From Massariosphaeria phaeospora (Eukaryota; Ascomycota; Dothideomycetes; Pleosporales): a stretch of DNA of 64,000 bases. The notes below the pieces were generated by a model. That model searched no databases and was not told the DNA's origin. It saw only the letters and a list, made by a program, of their open reading frames with translations. Positions 1 through 11,361 of this stretch are shown here, piece after piece (the first letter of the stretch is position 1; every line of letters starts with the position of its first letter). The stretch lies in contig JAADJZ010000036.1 in the NCBI GenBank assembly GCA_011032825.1, positions 186,001 through 250,000 on the forward strand, in the 5' to 3' direction. The translations under genes were made by a program, and so were the position numbers.

Positions 1-2
1 AA

Positions 3-1959
3 TCAGTCGCACTCGAAGTCCGGCAGGTTAGCAAATGAACGGACAGCGTTTCCGAAACAATGGCCCTTTCCAATGATTGTCGTCCCTGATGCCTTCCACT
101 CAAAACCTTCTCCGTCTGGCTTGTTGTGATAATCGAACTTCCAATTTTCGAGACTACCACCAGCGCAACTGTCGATGTTCTTCTGCATATCCTTGCCCCA
201 ACCGCCATCGAGAAAGCCGGCGCCCGAGATGGTGAAATCATCGTAGAACACTTTGTATCCCCAATTGCACTTGGCTACCGGCTTTTGGAGTGGCGAATGG
301 TCATCGCTCGCATACCGATTCACGGTTCGATCACCCGACGCCTCAACTTGGAGATTGTACTTCTCAGTCTCGATCCTGCCGCCGTACTTCCAGTCCATGG
401 GGTTAGCTGTGTTGGATTCATATTTGCAGTCGACAACCTTCATGAGCTTTTCCTTGCACTCATCCTTTGATATCGCGTTATCAATCGTTTCCAAGTAGAA
501 GATGACTCCCACGTATTGATCCTCGTCGTAGGTCCGTTGAAGGTTGTCCGATTTGCCGTCAATCTCGGCACAGAACTTGTCGACTTGATTGACGAGAGCG
601 TTGCGAGACAGGTACATATGCCTCGCACCACCCTCGTTTTTATGAGGACTCAAGCAGTCGACTTTGTCTTCTTTTGGAGTTGGTGATGCCGATGGTGATT
701 CCGTTGGCGATTGCGTTGACGATGGCGCTGCTGCTGATGTTCTCCTTTTGCAAGCACCCTTGTGACTGTTCCCTGTACCATCGATCTTGGCCTTTTGAGG
801 GAGCACATGCTCAAGAACTGCCGTCACTTGCATCAGAACGCCTACTTCGTTGGGATGGAAATTTTGCATGATAGTGTCGGGAAGTCCAAGTAAGTCGCGC
901 GCCTCCAAGGCCTCGATCTCTCGCTTCTCGCCGGGAACGTAATAGTGCTGACCGATATTTTGTCGAATGAAAGCGAGCCCACGGTTACTCTCGTCATCGA
1001 TGCGGTCGCCCGAGCCGGCTTCGCACAGTTGACCGTTTGAACTCATTACATGCTCGTTCCAGTCTGCTGCGTACGCTTTTCTGCCACTCCATTGTTGCAC
1101 GACGTCTTTGATGATTTGACTGGCTTTGGCTACGAGGCGGTTGAACTCCGTACGTAGACCTACCTGCTCATGCATTATTGTCAGCAGTGGGTTCTAGAAC
1201 AGGTAGGCTAGTTCAGTCGTACCGTTACATGGCTGCAGTATCCATCCCTCGGTTCAACAAGACACCAGCTCTGACTGTTGCAAGGCTCTGGGGAAACTTC
1301 GAAGAACTCGGCGTACAAAGTCCATACAATAATTCCCTGGTCTGAAAGATACGGGCCGAGTGCATTAAGCAGTTTATTAGTATTTCCGGTAAGTTCATTG
1401 TTGATCTTTTCCTCGGCTGCAACAAGTGCAGCAATGCAGTCCGCCTCCTATTAGTGAAAGTCAACCGATGCAATTTCCCTAGAAGGATGACGTGCAGAAC
1501 TTACAGGCTTGGGTAAGTACAGACACGCCTTCAGGACACCAGAGAAAAGAACATCGTTTCCACCAGCAGAGACTGTAATCAGGTCGTACTTGTCGTGAAG
1601 CTGTGGAATCTGTTTCTCAATGATGTCCTCACCAACTGCACCCGAGCACGCAATGAACTGGTAGTCTGTGGCGTTGATCTGCTCTTGTATCCTGTTGGGG
1701 TAGCCTCCGGTATAGCGACTGCAATCGCTGGCACCGGGGGTACTCTCCACCTGACCGACACCTATGCCAGCCTAAGTGAGGAGACACGATCAGCAAAATC
1801 CATCCACGAAGAGGTACTGGGAACACGTACTGCAAAACTGTCTCCCATGCCGACATATCGATATTTGCCGTTTTCTCGCTTCACGGTGGGTGATGCGTAT
1901 ATTGATGGTAATCCGATGGTCAGTATCGCCCAATGGGCATATTGAGAATGGAGCTTCAT
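3..1959 (-). CDS. Secreted SGNH/GDSL-type esterase with long C-terminal extension
   Basis: Four exons: 1959-1831, 1771-1505, 1447-1229 and 1163-3 (591 aa), all joined at canonical GT-AG sites in phase 0; introns are 57-65 nt. A signal peptide (about residues 1-22) leads into the SGNH core. The nucleophile block GDSFAAG is split by intron 1 (Ser41), CSRYTGGYP follows near residue 60, and block III is SAGGND (Asn115). The family hydrolyses esters, often of cell-wall polymers or lipids; the substrate is not predictable here. After about residue 230 comes a Ser/Pro/Thr-rich linker and then about 200 residues with several cysteines, ending CFGNAVRSFANLPDFECD. I do not recognise that part; it makes the protein longer than plain GDSL esterases. 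The 1959 start is chosen because it gives the signal peptide. The stop lies 3 nt from the window edge. Confidence 0.85.
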
Positions 1960-3818
1960 GTTGAACAAGTCGGGTAAGAACTGAACGTGAGATCCGCCAA
2001 AGCAAGAAGGAATAAATGTCGCAGAGAAACTCGCTGAGGAATCTTCTCTTAACCGGACTGAATGATTGTATACAACCTCTGTGGCTCTGCAGCTCAAGGT
2101 GCATATATACCTCTAGATGCTATCTAGCATATTCAGTCCCGAAATTCGGTTTCTATCTTGCCAACAAGTCGCACGATATACTTCCTTCAGAGCCAGTGAT
2201 TTTGTGTGGGTCCCAGCATGTCGCACGTAGCAAATGCTATCTTCATGGCATCGTGCCAACCAACAATAAGCCACATGCTTCTTTCGAGGCGCGAGAAACA
2301 CACAACTTTTGGCATGGATGGAGTTGATCCCTTTACTGTTCCAGTGACATTCCCGGGTCCAGGGACATGGCTTATAGAACGATGTCTAGGCTGTAGTAAC
2401 TTGTATAGGAAAGAGTATCTGCGAAGGGAGAGTTTTAGTCCGGACTGGAGGCCAAATTAGGCCAATAGTCACGATGTCGGGTCGGACGAGTACCACCCTT
2501 CCTCCTACTGGCTGTGTACGTTAGTTGATTAAGCGGACCCGACGGACATGATGTGTTTTTCCCGAGGCAAAAAGACCCGAGAACTGCATATAAAGGTTTT
2601 CTAGTCGAGATTAGTCGGTGCGGATGGTAAAAAGGACGACCACTTACTGAAATGGGTGTAGGCTGTTGGACAAATAACGGAGCAAATTGCCATCTTTGAG
2701 GTTGGCGAGTATACCTACTCTGGGCGCAAAGTGTTGGAAGCTTGGCTGGCTGGGTATTGTTTTGGGCACTGTCTTCAATATGATCTGGTTGGAGCTATGG
2801 TATCGAGCATCTTTATTGTTCGGCCTTCTCCGTACAAGCTACCTATGTAAGGGAAAAACTCCCCTTCGTCAAATCCCGGATTTGCTTTTCGTCAAACCGT
2901 ATCGTATCGGATCAAGCATCTATAATTGTCCGAATCTGCAAGCAGTGCCGTGATAGTGGAAATTAAGCCGGAATCTGCTTCTTCTAAAGCGTCACAGAGG
3001 CTGTTCTACACGAAGTCGGAAAAGCGAGGACTTCAAATGGTTCGCGGCTCAGGTTCATGTATATGGATGTCATCAAGTTCGAAGGCCTCGCGTCCCCGGT
3101 TTCGGCCCACCCTTAGCGTCATTCTAAGCACGTTCGACGATCGTTCCAGAAGAGGCCCCGACCCCTGCTGATCTGACGGGAGCAGCTTGCGTGGCGCGTT
3201 TCAGATGGCGAGGCGTGAAGTGGCCGGATCGATAGCCAAGCACTCTGGATTCTGGCTTGATGGTTCTGAACGGCGGAACGTAGTATGGGCGCGTGGAGTG
3301 TTAACCAGCAAGCACGCACGCGACGGGACTCCAAATTTCTAATGGAAGGAGAGGAAGTCGCGTTTATTCTGGTTTCGAACAGATCTGGATCCAAGTATAG
3401 GTGAGGTGTGGATATAGGATGACATTCACGACTTGGTGTTGGGTGTCATCTCGGCTCATAAGTAAAGGAGAGCGGTTAGCGGTCTGTGGTTCATACTCAA
3501 TATTAGAAGGAACAGCCGAAGAGCGGTAGGCAGACTTCTGGATTTGGACTATGCGAAAGAAGCCTGTAGCTATCCAAATCGTGTCGGTCGTATGCTCGAG
3601 CAATCAAAAAGGGCCGCCCGTCCCATTCCCAACAACACAACATAACAAACCATCTTAAATCCCGCGCAGGTGTGCTGCTATGGTATAAAACCCCAAAATT
3701 CAGAACTCCTATCCAACGGACGCCATGATGTATGCTCGGGTATGTGCATGTCGAAGTTAGAACAATATACAGGTAAAGAAGTACAGAAAATGTGCGCTGC
3801 GTTGTTGGTTGTGCTCCA
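1960..3818. other. Intergenic, no gene recognised
   Basis: This 1.9-kb interval lies between the esterase start and the 3' end of the glycosyltransferase gene. Its open frames are short, overlap on both strands and resemble nothing I know. A TATA-like stretch (gcatatatac, about 2101-2110) sits about 145 bp upstream of the esterase start and could serve it. Confidence 0.6.
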
Positions 3819-5172
3819 TCAGTCAGTCGAGTCTTCCTCGGTATCTCTGCCCTCTTTCAGGCATTTGCCTTTCCGGCCCACTTCTTCTTGTAGATAGTTG
3901 AGTCGTTCCATATCTCCATCTTGGAAATCAAATGCGCCGCTCCAAAATCCGCAATCGATATTGGTGGTCTCGTCCCGGTACATAGTTTGGGCCTGTCCAG
4001 CTAGGTCGACGGGTGGGATACCCAGCTCTTCACCCATTGCTTCCCCTATCCGCGCGATCATACTCTCTCCAGGCATGTGATGAAACAGCTCAGAGTTGAG
4101 GGTCCAGCATCGAAGACCGGTTGTATGCTTGGTCAATCCTGGGTTAGATTTTGGGTTGAAACCGCCTGGAGGACCGGGCGAGGGCCTGTTTTCGCCTTTC
4201 GAGCAGGCATGAAGCAGAGCAACATCAAAGGCTCGAGGCCCTTTCTTCCGCAATTTCGGAGGTGCGAGATCGGAGAGGAGGCGCTCGGCGGCGGGGCGTG
4301 TGACGGCATAGCCAAACGAACACAGCGGAAAGCGGGAGCGATGGAAAGCTCGTGTATGGTGGGGCATCCGCAAAACCCTGAACAGGTCCTGAGTAAATGG
4401 GTGTAAGTCGGACCTCACCGGGAGGCTGGGGTCCTCATAGACAACGTGGGACATGGTGCTCAGGTTGAAGGGCGTGTCGTCGATCGGGACTAGCCCGTCT
4501 TCCGTTACCTCGTTGAAGTAATCGCCGCAATGCCCCAGATAGAGCAGATCCCACTCCCTGTGATCACCCCAGTATTCTGCAGGGCCTTTCGGTGTCTTCG
4601 CAAATCGAGAGCGCGGTCGCGGGGAGAGGAGAGTGCGCGCAGCACTGGCGGCCAGGGGGATCTGAACGCTGCGGAGGCGGATGTCCCAGTCGACGTCATC
4701 CTCGAGAATGAGTGCCGTTTCTAATCCAGAATCGAGGAACCTGGCCAATCGCGCGTTAGCGGTGACGATTTGCAGAGGTGATGAAGCAATCAGCGGTGCA
4801 GTCTCACCATCGCAGGGCGTTGTGGTGGCCCATCCACGCCAGGATCGAGCCCCTCTGCACGCCTTCGACCTGTCCATTGCGGAAGTTGGTCACATCGCCC
4901 TCGGTCCAGACGGGTTGTTTTGGAATGGTGAGGTCGATGTCGGTGACATTCGCAGCCTGCAGAAGCGAGTGGCGCCGGTCGGATCGTTCTTTCGAGACGG
5001 CCACGATGGCGCCAAAACCCAGCGTCCGGTTGGCGGGGATGATCTCTGCTGGCGGCTCGATTGACGGCGAGGTCCACTGTATGCGGTCGGCGTTGTTCCG
5101 GTAGTAGAGGACGGCGAGGAAGAAGGTCAGCGCCAGCAGCAAGGGCACCGGCCGCTTCCGCGATGCGAGCAT
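3819..5172 (-). CDS. Glycosyltransferase family 25 protein, type II membrane anchored
   Basis: Two exons, 5172-4808 and 4740-3819 (428 aa). The 67-nt intron has a GTGAGA donor, a GCTAAC branch site and a CCAG acceptor, and rebuilds the family core NALRWFLDSGLETAL followed by ILEDDVDWDIRL. The EDDVDWD acidic motif is the GT25 nucleotide-sugar/metal signature. Residues about 8-26 form one hydrophobic segment after a short basic N terminus, which suggests a Golgi/ER type II membrane protein with a lumenal catalytic domain. Later family features include GYAVTRPAAERLL and LRCWTLNSELFHHMPG. The stretch between AFDVALLHACSKG and GLRCW is longer than I expect and could hide a second intron, though no good splice sites are visible. 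Donor and acceptor sugars are unknown. Confidence 0.88.
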
Positions 5173-6249
5173 GGCCGCGAACAGACGACAAGGAAAGAGG
5201 GCAGCGGCCGGGCGTCGCTATAACATCGCTGGCAGAGCGGGCGGGGCGAGAACCACGGGCAAAAGCGCTGGCTGCGTGCCAGATGTCGCCGGTGGCTGCG
5301 GTCGAGGGAGGCGGAACGGCAGAGGTGGCTCGGCGATGGATGGGTTGATCAAGCTGGCGCCAGCGAGGGTGCGCGGGTGAGGGGGAAAGGAGGGAGCGCG
5401 TGGGCGATGGGAGGGAGGCTGGTCACAGACAGGGATGGAATTGCAGACGGTGTCGGTGTCGCAGGTGTCGCAGGTAGCACAGCGACAGAGCAGGCGAGGG
5501 AGGGCGGGATAGAGTGTGGATGTCGCTATCGAGGGTGCAAATTAGCAGACCCTGGGGGCGGTTGGCAAGTCCGGGCCATTTGGGGTGCTGCGGGATGCAA
5601 TCATCAATGCACCAGACACCAGACACCAGACACTCACGAGTGCTCAGTCTCAGTGAAGCAGCAGCCCTGCCCGGTGGTGACTGTGCGGGTGCAGTGGTCT
5701 TGGTCTCTGTGCATGCCTGAGTGCGTGCCAGTCAAGCAGATTATTGCTGCAACGCGGGCGCGGGCAGCGGGCAGTTTCACCTCTAGCCAGCCCCCGGGGC
5801 TCCAGTTGGACACTGGGCACGTGATGTGGACGCCACCGCCAGGCACGTGATGGCGCCGGCGATTCGTCCGCATCCACCTGCAACTTCGCGACTGCGCACC
5901 TGTTGAACTCGCCCTCTGCTCTCCTCGGCTCTTTTCGCGCTCTCGTCGTCTTCTTCTTCTTCTTCTTCTTCTTCTTCTTCTCCGCTCGTCCTACACATCC
6001 CGCCGCTCGATCGGCGATAGCTGGCCTGTGTCCGCTGCACCCTGCGCCCTGCGCCCTGAAACACCGCCTGCTGCAGCAGCTTCCATCGACCCCCGATTGC
6101 TCCTCATATTCTTGCCGGCCTGCGCTGGCTTCGAGTCCCGCCCTCGACATCTGCGCCAATGGCCCGACGTCACACCCGCTGCCACTCGTAGACATTCTTT
6201 GCTGCCTCTGCCTCTGCCGCATGCTCTGCACCTCCGCGCGTCCGCAACC
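5173..6249. promoter_or_regulatory. Divergent intergenic/promoter region
   Basis: About 1.08 kb between the divergently transcribed glycosyltransferase and palmitoyltransferase genes. It is GC-rich and has a long pyrimidine tract on the plus strand shortly before the palmitoyltransferase start, typical of fungal 5' leaders. The many long overlapping open frames here follow from base composition and are not genes. Confidence 0.6.
5949..5982 (+). repeat. (TTC)n microsatellite in leader of palmitoyltransferase gene
   Basis: About eleven TTC units in a row on the plus strand, about 270 bp before the ATG. Such pyrimidine tracts often lie near fungal transcription starts; length polymorphism is likely. 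Confidence 0.9.
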
Positions 6250-8251
6250 ATGGCCACGCTCGGCTCGCCCTCCCCTCCGTCCTCGCCCTCCCGTACAATG
6301 CGCCGCAGGGGCTGGGCGCGCAAGGTCGAACGGTGCTGCTGCAACACCATCACCTACTTCCCGCTCCTCTTCGTCTACGGTCTGACGTCGTGGGCCGCGT
6401 GGGTGGAAGCCGGCATTGGCTTTGCCCCTTCCAAGCATGTCTGGACAGGTACGCGCCTCTCTCTGCTCCTTCATACAGATCGGGGACTCTGGCTGCTGCG
6501 CTCTGGCATAGCACTTCATTGGCGTAGGAGATGACAACTGCCAACGGACGGGCTTCCAACCACGCCGTGGAGCCTCCTAGTCAGCTGTAGGCACTTGCTG
6601 ATTAGTTTCCACAGGGAAATTCACATCCGCGCTCGGTGTCGTCCTCTACCTTCTGCTCAACTGGAGCTATACGACCGCCGTCTTCACCGATCCCGGGTCG
6701 CCCCTGAACCTTAACAACGGCTACAGCCACCTTCCGACGCAGGAGGGAGAGGGGGCACAGTACACGTCGTTCACAGTCAAGGCTACCACCGGCGACGTCA
6801 GATTTTGTAAAAAGTGCCAGACCAAGAAGCCAGACCGCGCCCATCACTGCTCCACTTGCAAGAGATGTGTATTGAAGATGGACCACCATTGCCCATGGCT
6901 TGCTACATGCGTCGGTCTTCGAAACTACAAAGCCTTTGTGCTGTTCCTTGTTTATTTGACTCTCTTCTGCTGGGTTTGCTTTGCGACATCTTCATCCTGG
7001 GTGTACAGCGAGATTCTCAACGAGGGCCAGTACACCGAGTCCTTTATGCCCGTGAATTACGTTCTTCTTGCGGTTCTTTCTGGTATAATTGGCTTAGTCA
7101 TAACCGGATTCACTGGATGGCATCTGTGGTTAACCGTCCGAGGCCAGACAACTATCGAAAGCCTGGAAAAGACTAGATATCTGTCACCGGTGCGGAACTC
7201 CATGAAACACCAGCTCAACGACCGCAACTACCTCGACGCCCAAGCAAACGGACGCCTTAGCATCAGCGATCAACTGCGGGAGATCCACGCAAATGCCCTT
7301 CCTGGTGTTACCAGGCCGGAAGAAGGCGAGTCGTCACCTCTCCGGTCCATCTCACGCTCTCCCGCGCGGGAGAATGCACCCATGAGCAACGGCTATTCTC
7401 CTCCTTCGTTTCAATCGTACGAACATCGCGAACGGCAGCAGAACTTCGAGCGCTACGAATCCTACCTTGAGGAACGTGACAACGAGTTGCTTCCCAACGC
7501 CTTCGACTTAGGCTGGAAGGGTAACCTTCTCCACATGTTAGGACCAACACCTCTCTTATGGTTCCTCCCTATCTGCAATACCACCGGTGATGGGTGGTCT
7601 TGGGAGGCAAGTGCTGCTTGGATTGCTGCGCGAGAGCGCATCAAGAGAGATAGGGAAGCTGAAGAGCAAATGCAGAAGCAAAGAGAGCGTGCAGCGGGCT
7701 GGGGCGTCGATTCACCTACAGAAACAGAGTTCAGGCGGTCGGGTAGGGTACCAGATGGCTGGCAAGCGAATCAATACTCCCCGCCTACGCCGCGACTACC
7801 ACGCCGACCGGAATGGCAGTCCCCTCGCCGTCATGGCGAAGAAGCTCGTTACCTTACCACTTCAAATGGCATTGTCAATACACCCCTTGAAGGAAGGCGA
7901 AGCCCCAGTAAAGCCGACCAGATTCTTGGACGAGATAGCCACATGTATACAGATGGAGATATGCAGCTCCAACCTATGGATCGTCGGAAGTTTGACCAAT
8001 ACCACTACATATCTGACGATGATGACGGGGACGACTACGAAGTCTCCAGCGACGAAGGGCGAGCCGATCAACGAAGAGCACAACAAGCAAAGGCCGTCCC
8101 AACACCTAAGCTCACCAGGAATTGGAATGACATACCTGAGGACTTTCTATATGCACCACCAAAAGGGAACCCTCCGAAGAGTGCAGAAGATGGTCAAGAG
8201 AGGAAACAGAATAAAGCCCAGTACTGGGATGACTGGGGTCAAGAGAGCTAG
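6250..8251 (+). CDS. pfa3: DHHC palmitoyltransferase, Pfa3 type
   Basis: Two exons, 6250-6448 and 6615-8251 (611 aa). The intron is long for this window (166 nt; GTACGC donor, TTTCCACAG acceptor). It restores the coding sequence from the first membrane segment into GKFTSALGVVLYLLLNWSY. Protein S-acyltransferases of this family attach palmitate to cysteines of membrane-associated proteins; yeast Pfa3 works at the vacuole on Vac8. The order is TM1, TM2, the DPG motif (FTDPGSP), the Cys-rich domain FCKKCQTKKPDRAHHCSTCK with catalytic DHHC at about residues 155-158, then TM3, TM4 and a long hydrophilic tail with a TTxE-like motif (GQTTIES). The tail is polar and acidic (SDDDDGDDYEVSSDEG) and poorly conserved. 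The gene is divergent from the GT25 gene. Confidence 0.92.
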
Positions 8252-8867
8252 GTAACCTTGAGCTTAATGGCATGATTGCACGTTGATTGTACTACTTGCA
8301 TGGAAACGAAACTGGGCATTTAGCGGCGTAATTCTTCTTAATTTTCGTCCGCATCTTGGTATATATCTGAATCGGTTCTGGATATGGATATCTTAGGATG
8401 GAATATTTATATTTAATGTGGGAACGTCTTAAGTGTAGGCAATAGATCCCTCGGAGCGTTTGTGCTTCAATCTGTTAAGTCGTATATTCTTAGCCCACGC
8501 TCTTACGGAAACGGAATCTCTGGAACTAAAGGGTTAAATCTGCACGCCTCTAAAAGCATTATCTAACGCAGCAATATAACTATAGGAAGTTTCAAATTTA
8601 TACACAGCAGCTACTTAATTCTACAAGACATAGCGTGTTCAACCTCAGTTCCGGAGATCCCGTTTCCGCAAGAGCCCACGTTCGAATTAGAAGTGAAAGG
8701 AAACTAGTCTGCCCTGGAGTCGCATCGTTCCTGCCCGGGCAAGCTTGGGCAGAAACGACGCTAAACTCTATCCGAATTAGTTATGACCTAAAGTCAAACA
8801 CCTCCTGAATTCGAACGTATCGTCTCCAGAGTCGTCCTCTCCCACCGATTCAGCTTTATACATAGCC
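8252..8867. other. Intergenic with a short TIR element
   Basis: This 616-bp AT-richer spacer separates the palmitoyltransferase from the kinase gene. It holds the short TIR element described separately. No gene is visible. Confidence 0.65.
8492..8680. mobile_element. MITE-like TIR element, family A copy 1
   Basis: Imperfect terminal inverted repeats of about 35 bp: left CTTACGGAAACGGAATCTCT (from 8502) continuing into GGAACTAA, right the complement ending CCGTTTCCGCAAG at 8672. The internal part is only about 100 bp and non-coding. The octamer AGCCCACG occurs at 8492-8499 and again at 8673-8680, as a target-site duplication would. Eight bases would fit hAT-type transposition. Two extra bases (CT) lie between the left octamer and the TIR. 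A related copy is at 12790-12947. Confidence 0.7.
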
Positions 8868-10289
8868 ATGTCTACAGACCCATGGCTCCGAGAGACCGAT
8901 AAGCCATCCTACCAGGTTCTCAAATGGATCGGTGGTGGCGGTTTCGGTCAAGTATACAAAGTTTCCCGAAACGTCGATCGCACAGTAAGTGCATATGAAT
9001 ATAGATGACCTGATACAGCTGACAAGAATAGGTGGTTGCTTGCAAGCAAATCCAGTACAAAGACGTCGATGTTGCTCTCGATGAGCATGAACATATGACC
9101 TGGCTTAGGGGAGGTCCGAATATCGCGACCGTTCACGAGGAATTAGAATGGAATACGAAGACGCAGACTCTATCCTTCTTCATGAATTACTACAAGGGCA
9201 AGGATCTGGACCGACAAGTTCAAGTGCTCCGAGGCGCAGGGTAAGCTTCATTCATCCATTTGCTTCCGGAATCCTGACTAGAAGTCTCCCAGAGAACATT
9301 TCACCGAGATCCAGATCATTGAGATTGCGTACCAAATTGCTACAGCACTCGAGTATTGCCACAGAAAGAATATTCTACACCAGGATATAAAGCCTATGAA
9401 TGGTAGTGAAGTATTCTAACAGACCATACAGTAGCGTGTTAACCAAGTCCCAGTCCTGTTAGCACAGCCATGGAATCCGCTTACTCGCGACAGTGTGCCA
9501 GATCTATATGTGGCAGACTTCGGGGTAGCAAGTCACGTTCAATCTATCGGAACTAGAATGACCGGCCCACGAGGGACTCCGGGCTACGAAGCACCGGTGG
9601 GATATATAAGGATACATGCATTACGTAGCGACTAACTTCCATCTCAGGAGATCCGCACCCAAGATGGCGCAGCATTCTCTCAGAAATCCGACATATACGC
9701 GTTCGGTTGCATCCTATTCCGACTGTGTACACTCCAGGATCCACATCCATTCGAGGTAGATGACGTGAAACCGCGCGACATCTCTACGAACTACTCAATT
9801 GGCCTTCTCGTTTTGGTCAGTTCCATGCTCTGCGCCGAGCGTGACGACCGTCCGACCGCTTCAGAGGTCAAGCAAAGGCTGATGGCACTCGTACGCGACT
9901 ACGAATTCCCCAACGCCGCAGAGTGCCGCGTGTGCAGTCGCCTGTTCCTCTCCAAGAACAAACTTCGCATCCATTTGAGTGAATCTAGTCATGAACACAA
10001 CCGAAGCGGAAACGCGGCCAATCTTCATGAGCACGCGGTGACGGAACTGACGGCTTGGGCCGGGGCCGATGACGAAGTGGATCTCAATATACAGGGAGCG
10101 GCCAATGGGCAGAATGATGTAGATCCATCACCATGCGCGGTATGCATGCGACATTTCAACTCCAAGAAGCGCTTCTTCCAACACTTGTTCGCTGGGCGCC
10201 ATTACAGAAACCCCGGTTTTGTTCGCAAACGCCGATCTGAGAACGACTTCGACGTCGTTACTTCGAAGCGGCATAGGAAGCATGTGTAG
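8868..10289 (+). CDS. Protein kinase with two C-terminal C2H2-like zinc fingers
   Basis: Five exons: 8868-8984, 9032-9240, 9293-9402, 9454-9596 and 9648-10289 (406 aa), with canonical sites and 47-52 nt introns. Kinase motifs in order: glycine loop GGGGFGQVYK, VACK lysine, catalytic loop HQDIKPMN, DFG (VADFGVASH), GTPGYEAPE, and DIYAFGCILF. The catalytic Asp, Lys and Asn are present, but HRD is HQD, so this is a non-RD kinase and may not need activation-loop phosphorylation. About 300 residues of kinase are followed by two Cys2-His2-like units, CRVCSRLFLSKNKLRIHLSE...H and CAVCMRHFNSKKRFFQHLFAGRH, then a basic tail (KRRSEN, SKRHRKHV) that could be a nuclear signal. I see no close named family; the general fold resembles NEK/STE-like fungal kinases. 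The substrate is unknown. Confidence 0.82.
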
Positions 10290-11361
10290 CCGGAAAACTG
10301 AGGCTCAACACAGTATATCGGAGTGAGGTGATCGCCAGGGTACTAGGTTCAACGGTCATGGGTGTACCCTGTGAAGTATTGCGTTCATCCTAGTTTCACG
10401 AGCGTTCGGCACGAATCCTGTTCCTATATGCGTACGGCTTTTACTTCAGAGCGACGCAAGCCGCCAAGGTATGTCTGCCCCTTTCCTAAATTAGCTTGGG
10501 CCTGCTTTTAACGCACCACAGCAGTGAGTTTCCATAAAAGCATTATTGATTCTATCCGTATATAGATTCCAAAGAAAAAATATGATCCAGTGCTTCATTG
10601 CAATTGACGAACTCTCAAATCCTAAATATACCGGAAAAAAGTATTCCTAGTAGATTGGTGAATGGCTTGTAGCTTGGAGATGAGGCAAGAGGTGGTTGGT
10701 AGAGGGAGATGAGTTGATGAGAAGAGAGACTCAGTAGCCGTGGATTTGAAGATACTGCAGTTACAAGTTGGAAAGGTAAAGGGGATAAAGCGGCATATCG
10801 TCACAAACGAGTTCAGTGGCATGTGTAGAATCAGCTAACATGGTTAAGTCGGATGTGGCTACCTAGGTAGCTTCCTTTCGGAACTCCAAACACCGGCAAA
10901 GGGCTACCTGTAAGATCCCCGTTCCAGATTCCCGTTTATCGCACTTGTGATATTCAATAACTCTCATTCTTTTCACCGCCCGCACGGGGCAGATCCATCT
11001 TCCCTGCTCCACCATCCACCATAGCCGTAGCTAGCATCTAGCAGTTTGAGTCGCATCCATCATGGCACCAAGACATTTTGAAGGACAATATTCTGATAGA
11101 TGAGGTACGGATCCATCACTTATATTCTTGGCTCTTTCAGTAACTGATGATTCTGTTGCACGTCCCTTTACCGGTGTAGATGGTCAGCTGGTGGGACAAA
11201 GAAAATAATTTGACAGGTGGTACCGGATGGGATTAGAGGTAACGAGTTAGAGTTGCTCAATCAAAACAAAGGACTGGAGAAGGATAAGGCCCGCATCCCG
11301 CATCCTACATCCCACATCTCACCGTCGTTGTTAATACAATTTCACACGTCCTCAAGCAGCC
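10290..11361. other. Intergenic, no gene recognised
   Basis: This 1.07-kb spacer holds only short, low-quality open frames. It includes the palindromic CTACCTAGGTAG near 10860, a motif common in ascomycete intergenic DNA. No RNA gene was seen. Confidence 0.6.

Noticed and set aside
4140..4240. Possible extra intron in the GT25 gene
   Set aside because: The insertion relative to what I expect of the family has no convincing GT donor and AG acceptor pair, so the frame was left unspliced.
5650..6537. 295-codon minus-strand frame over the start of pfa3
   Set aside because: It includes the complement of the (TTC)n tract (poly-Lys) and is antisense to the start of pfa3 and its leader.
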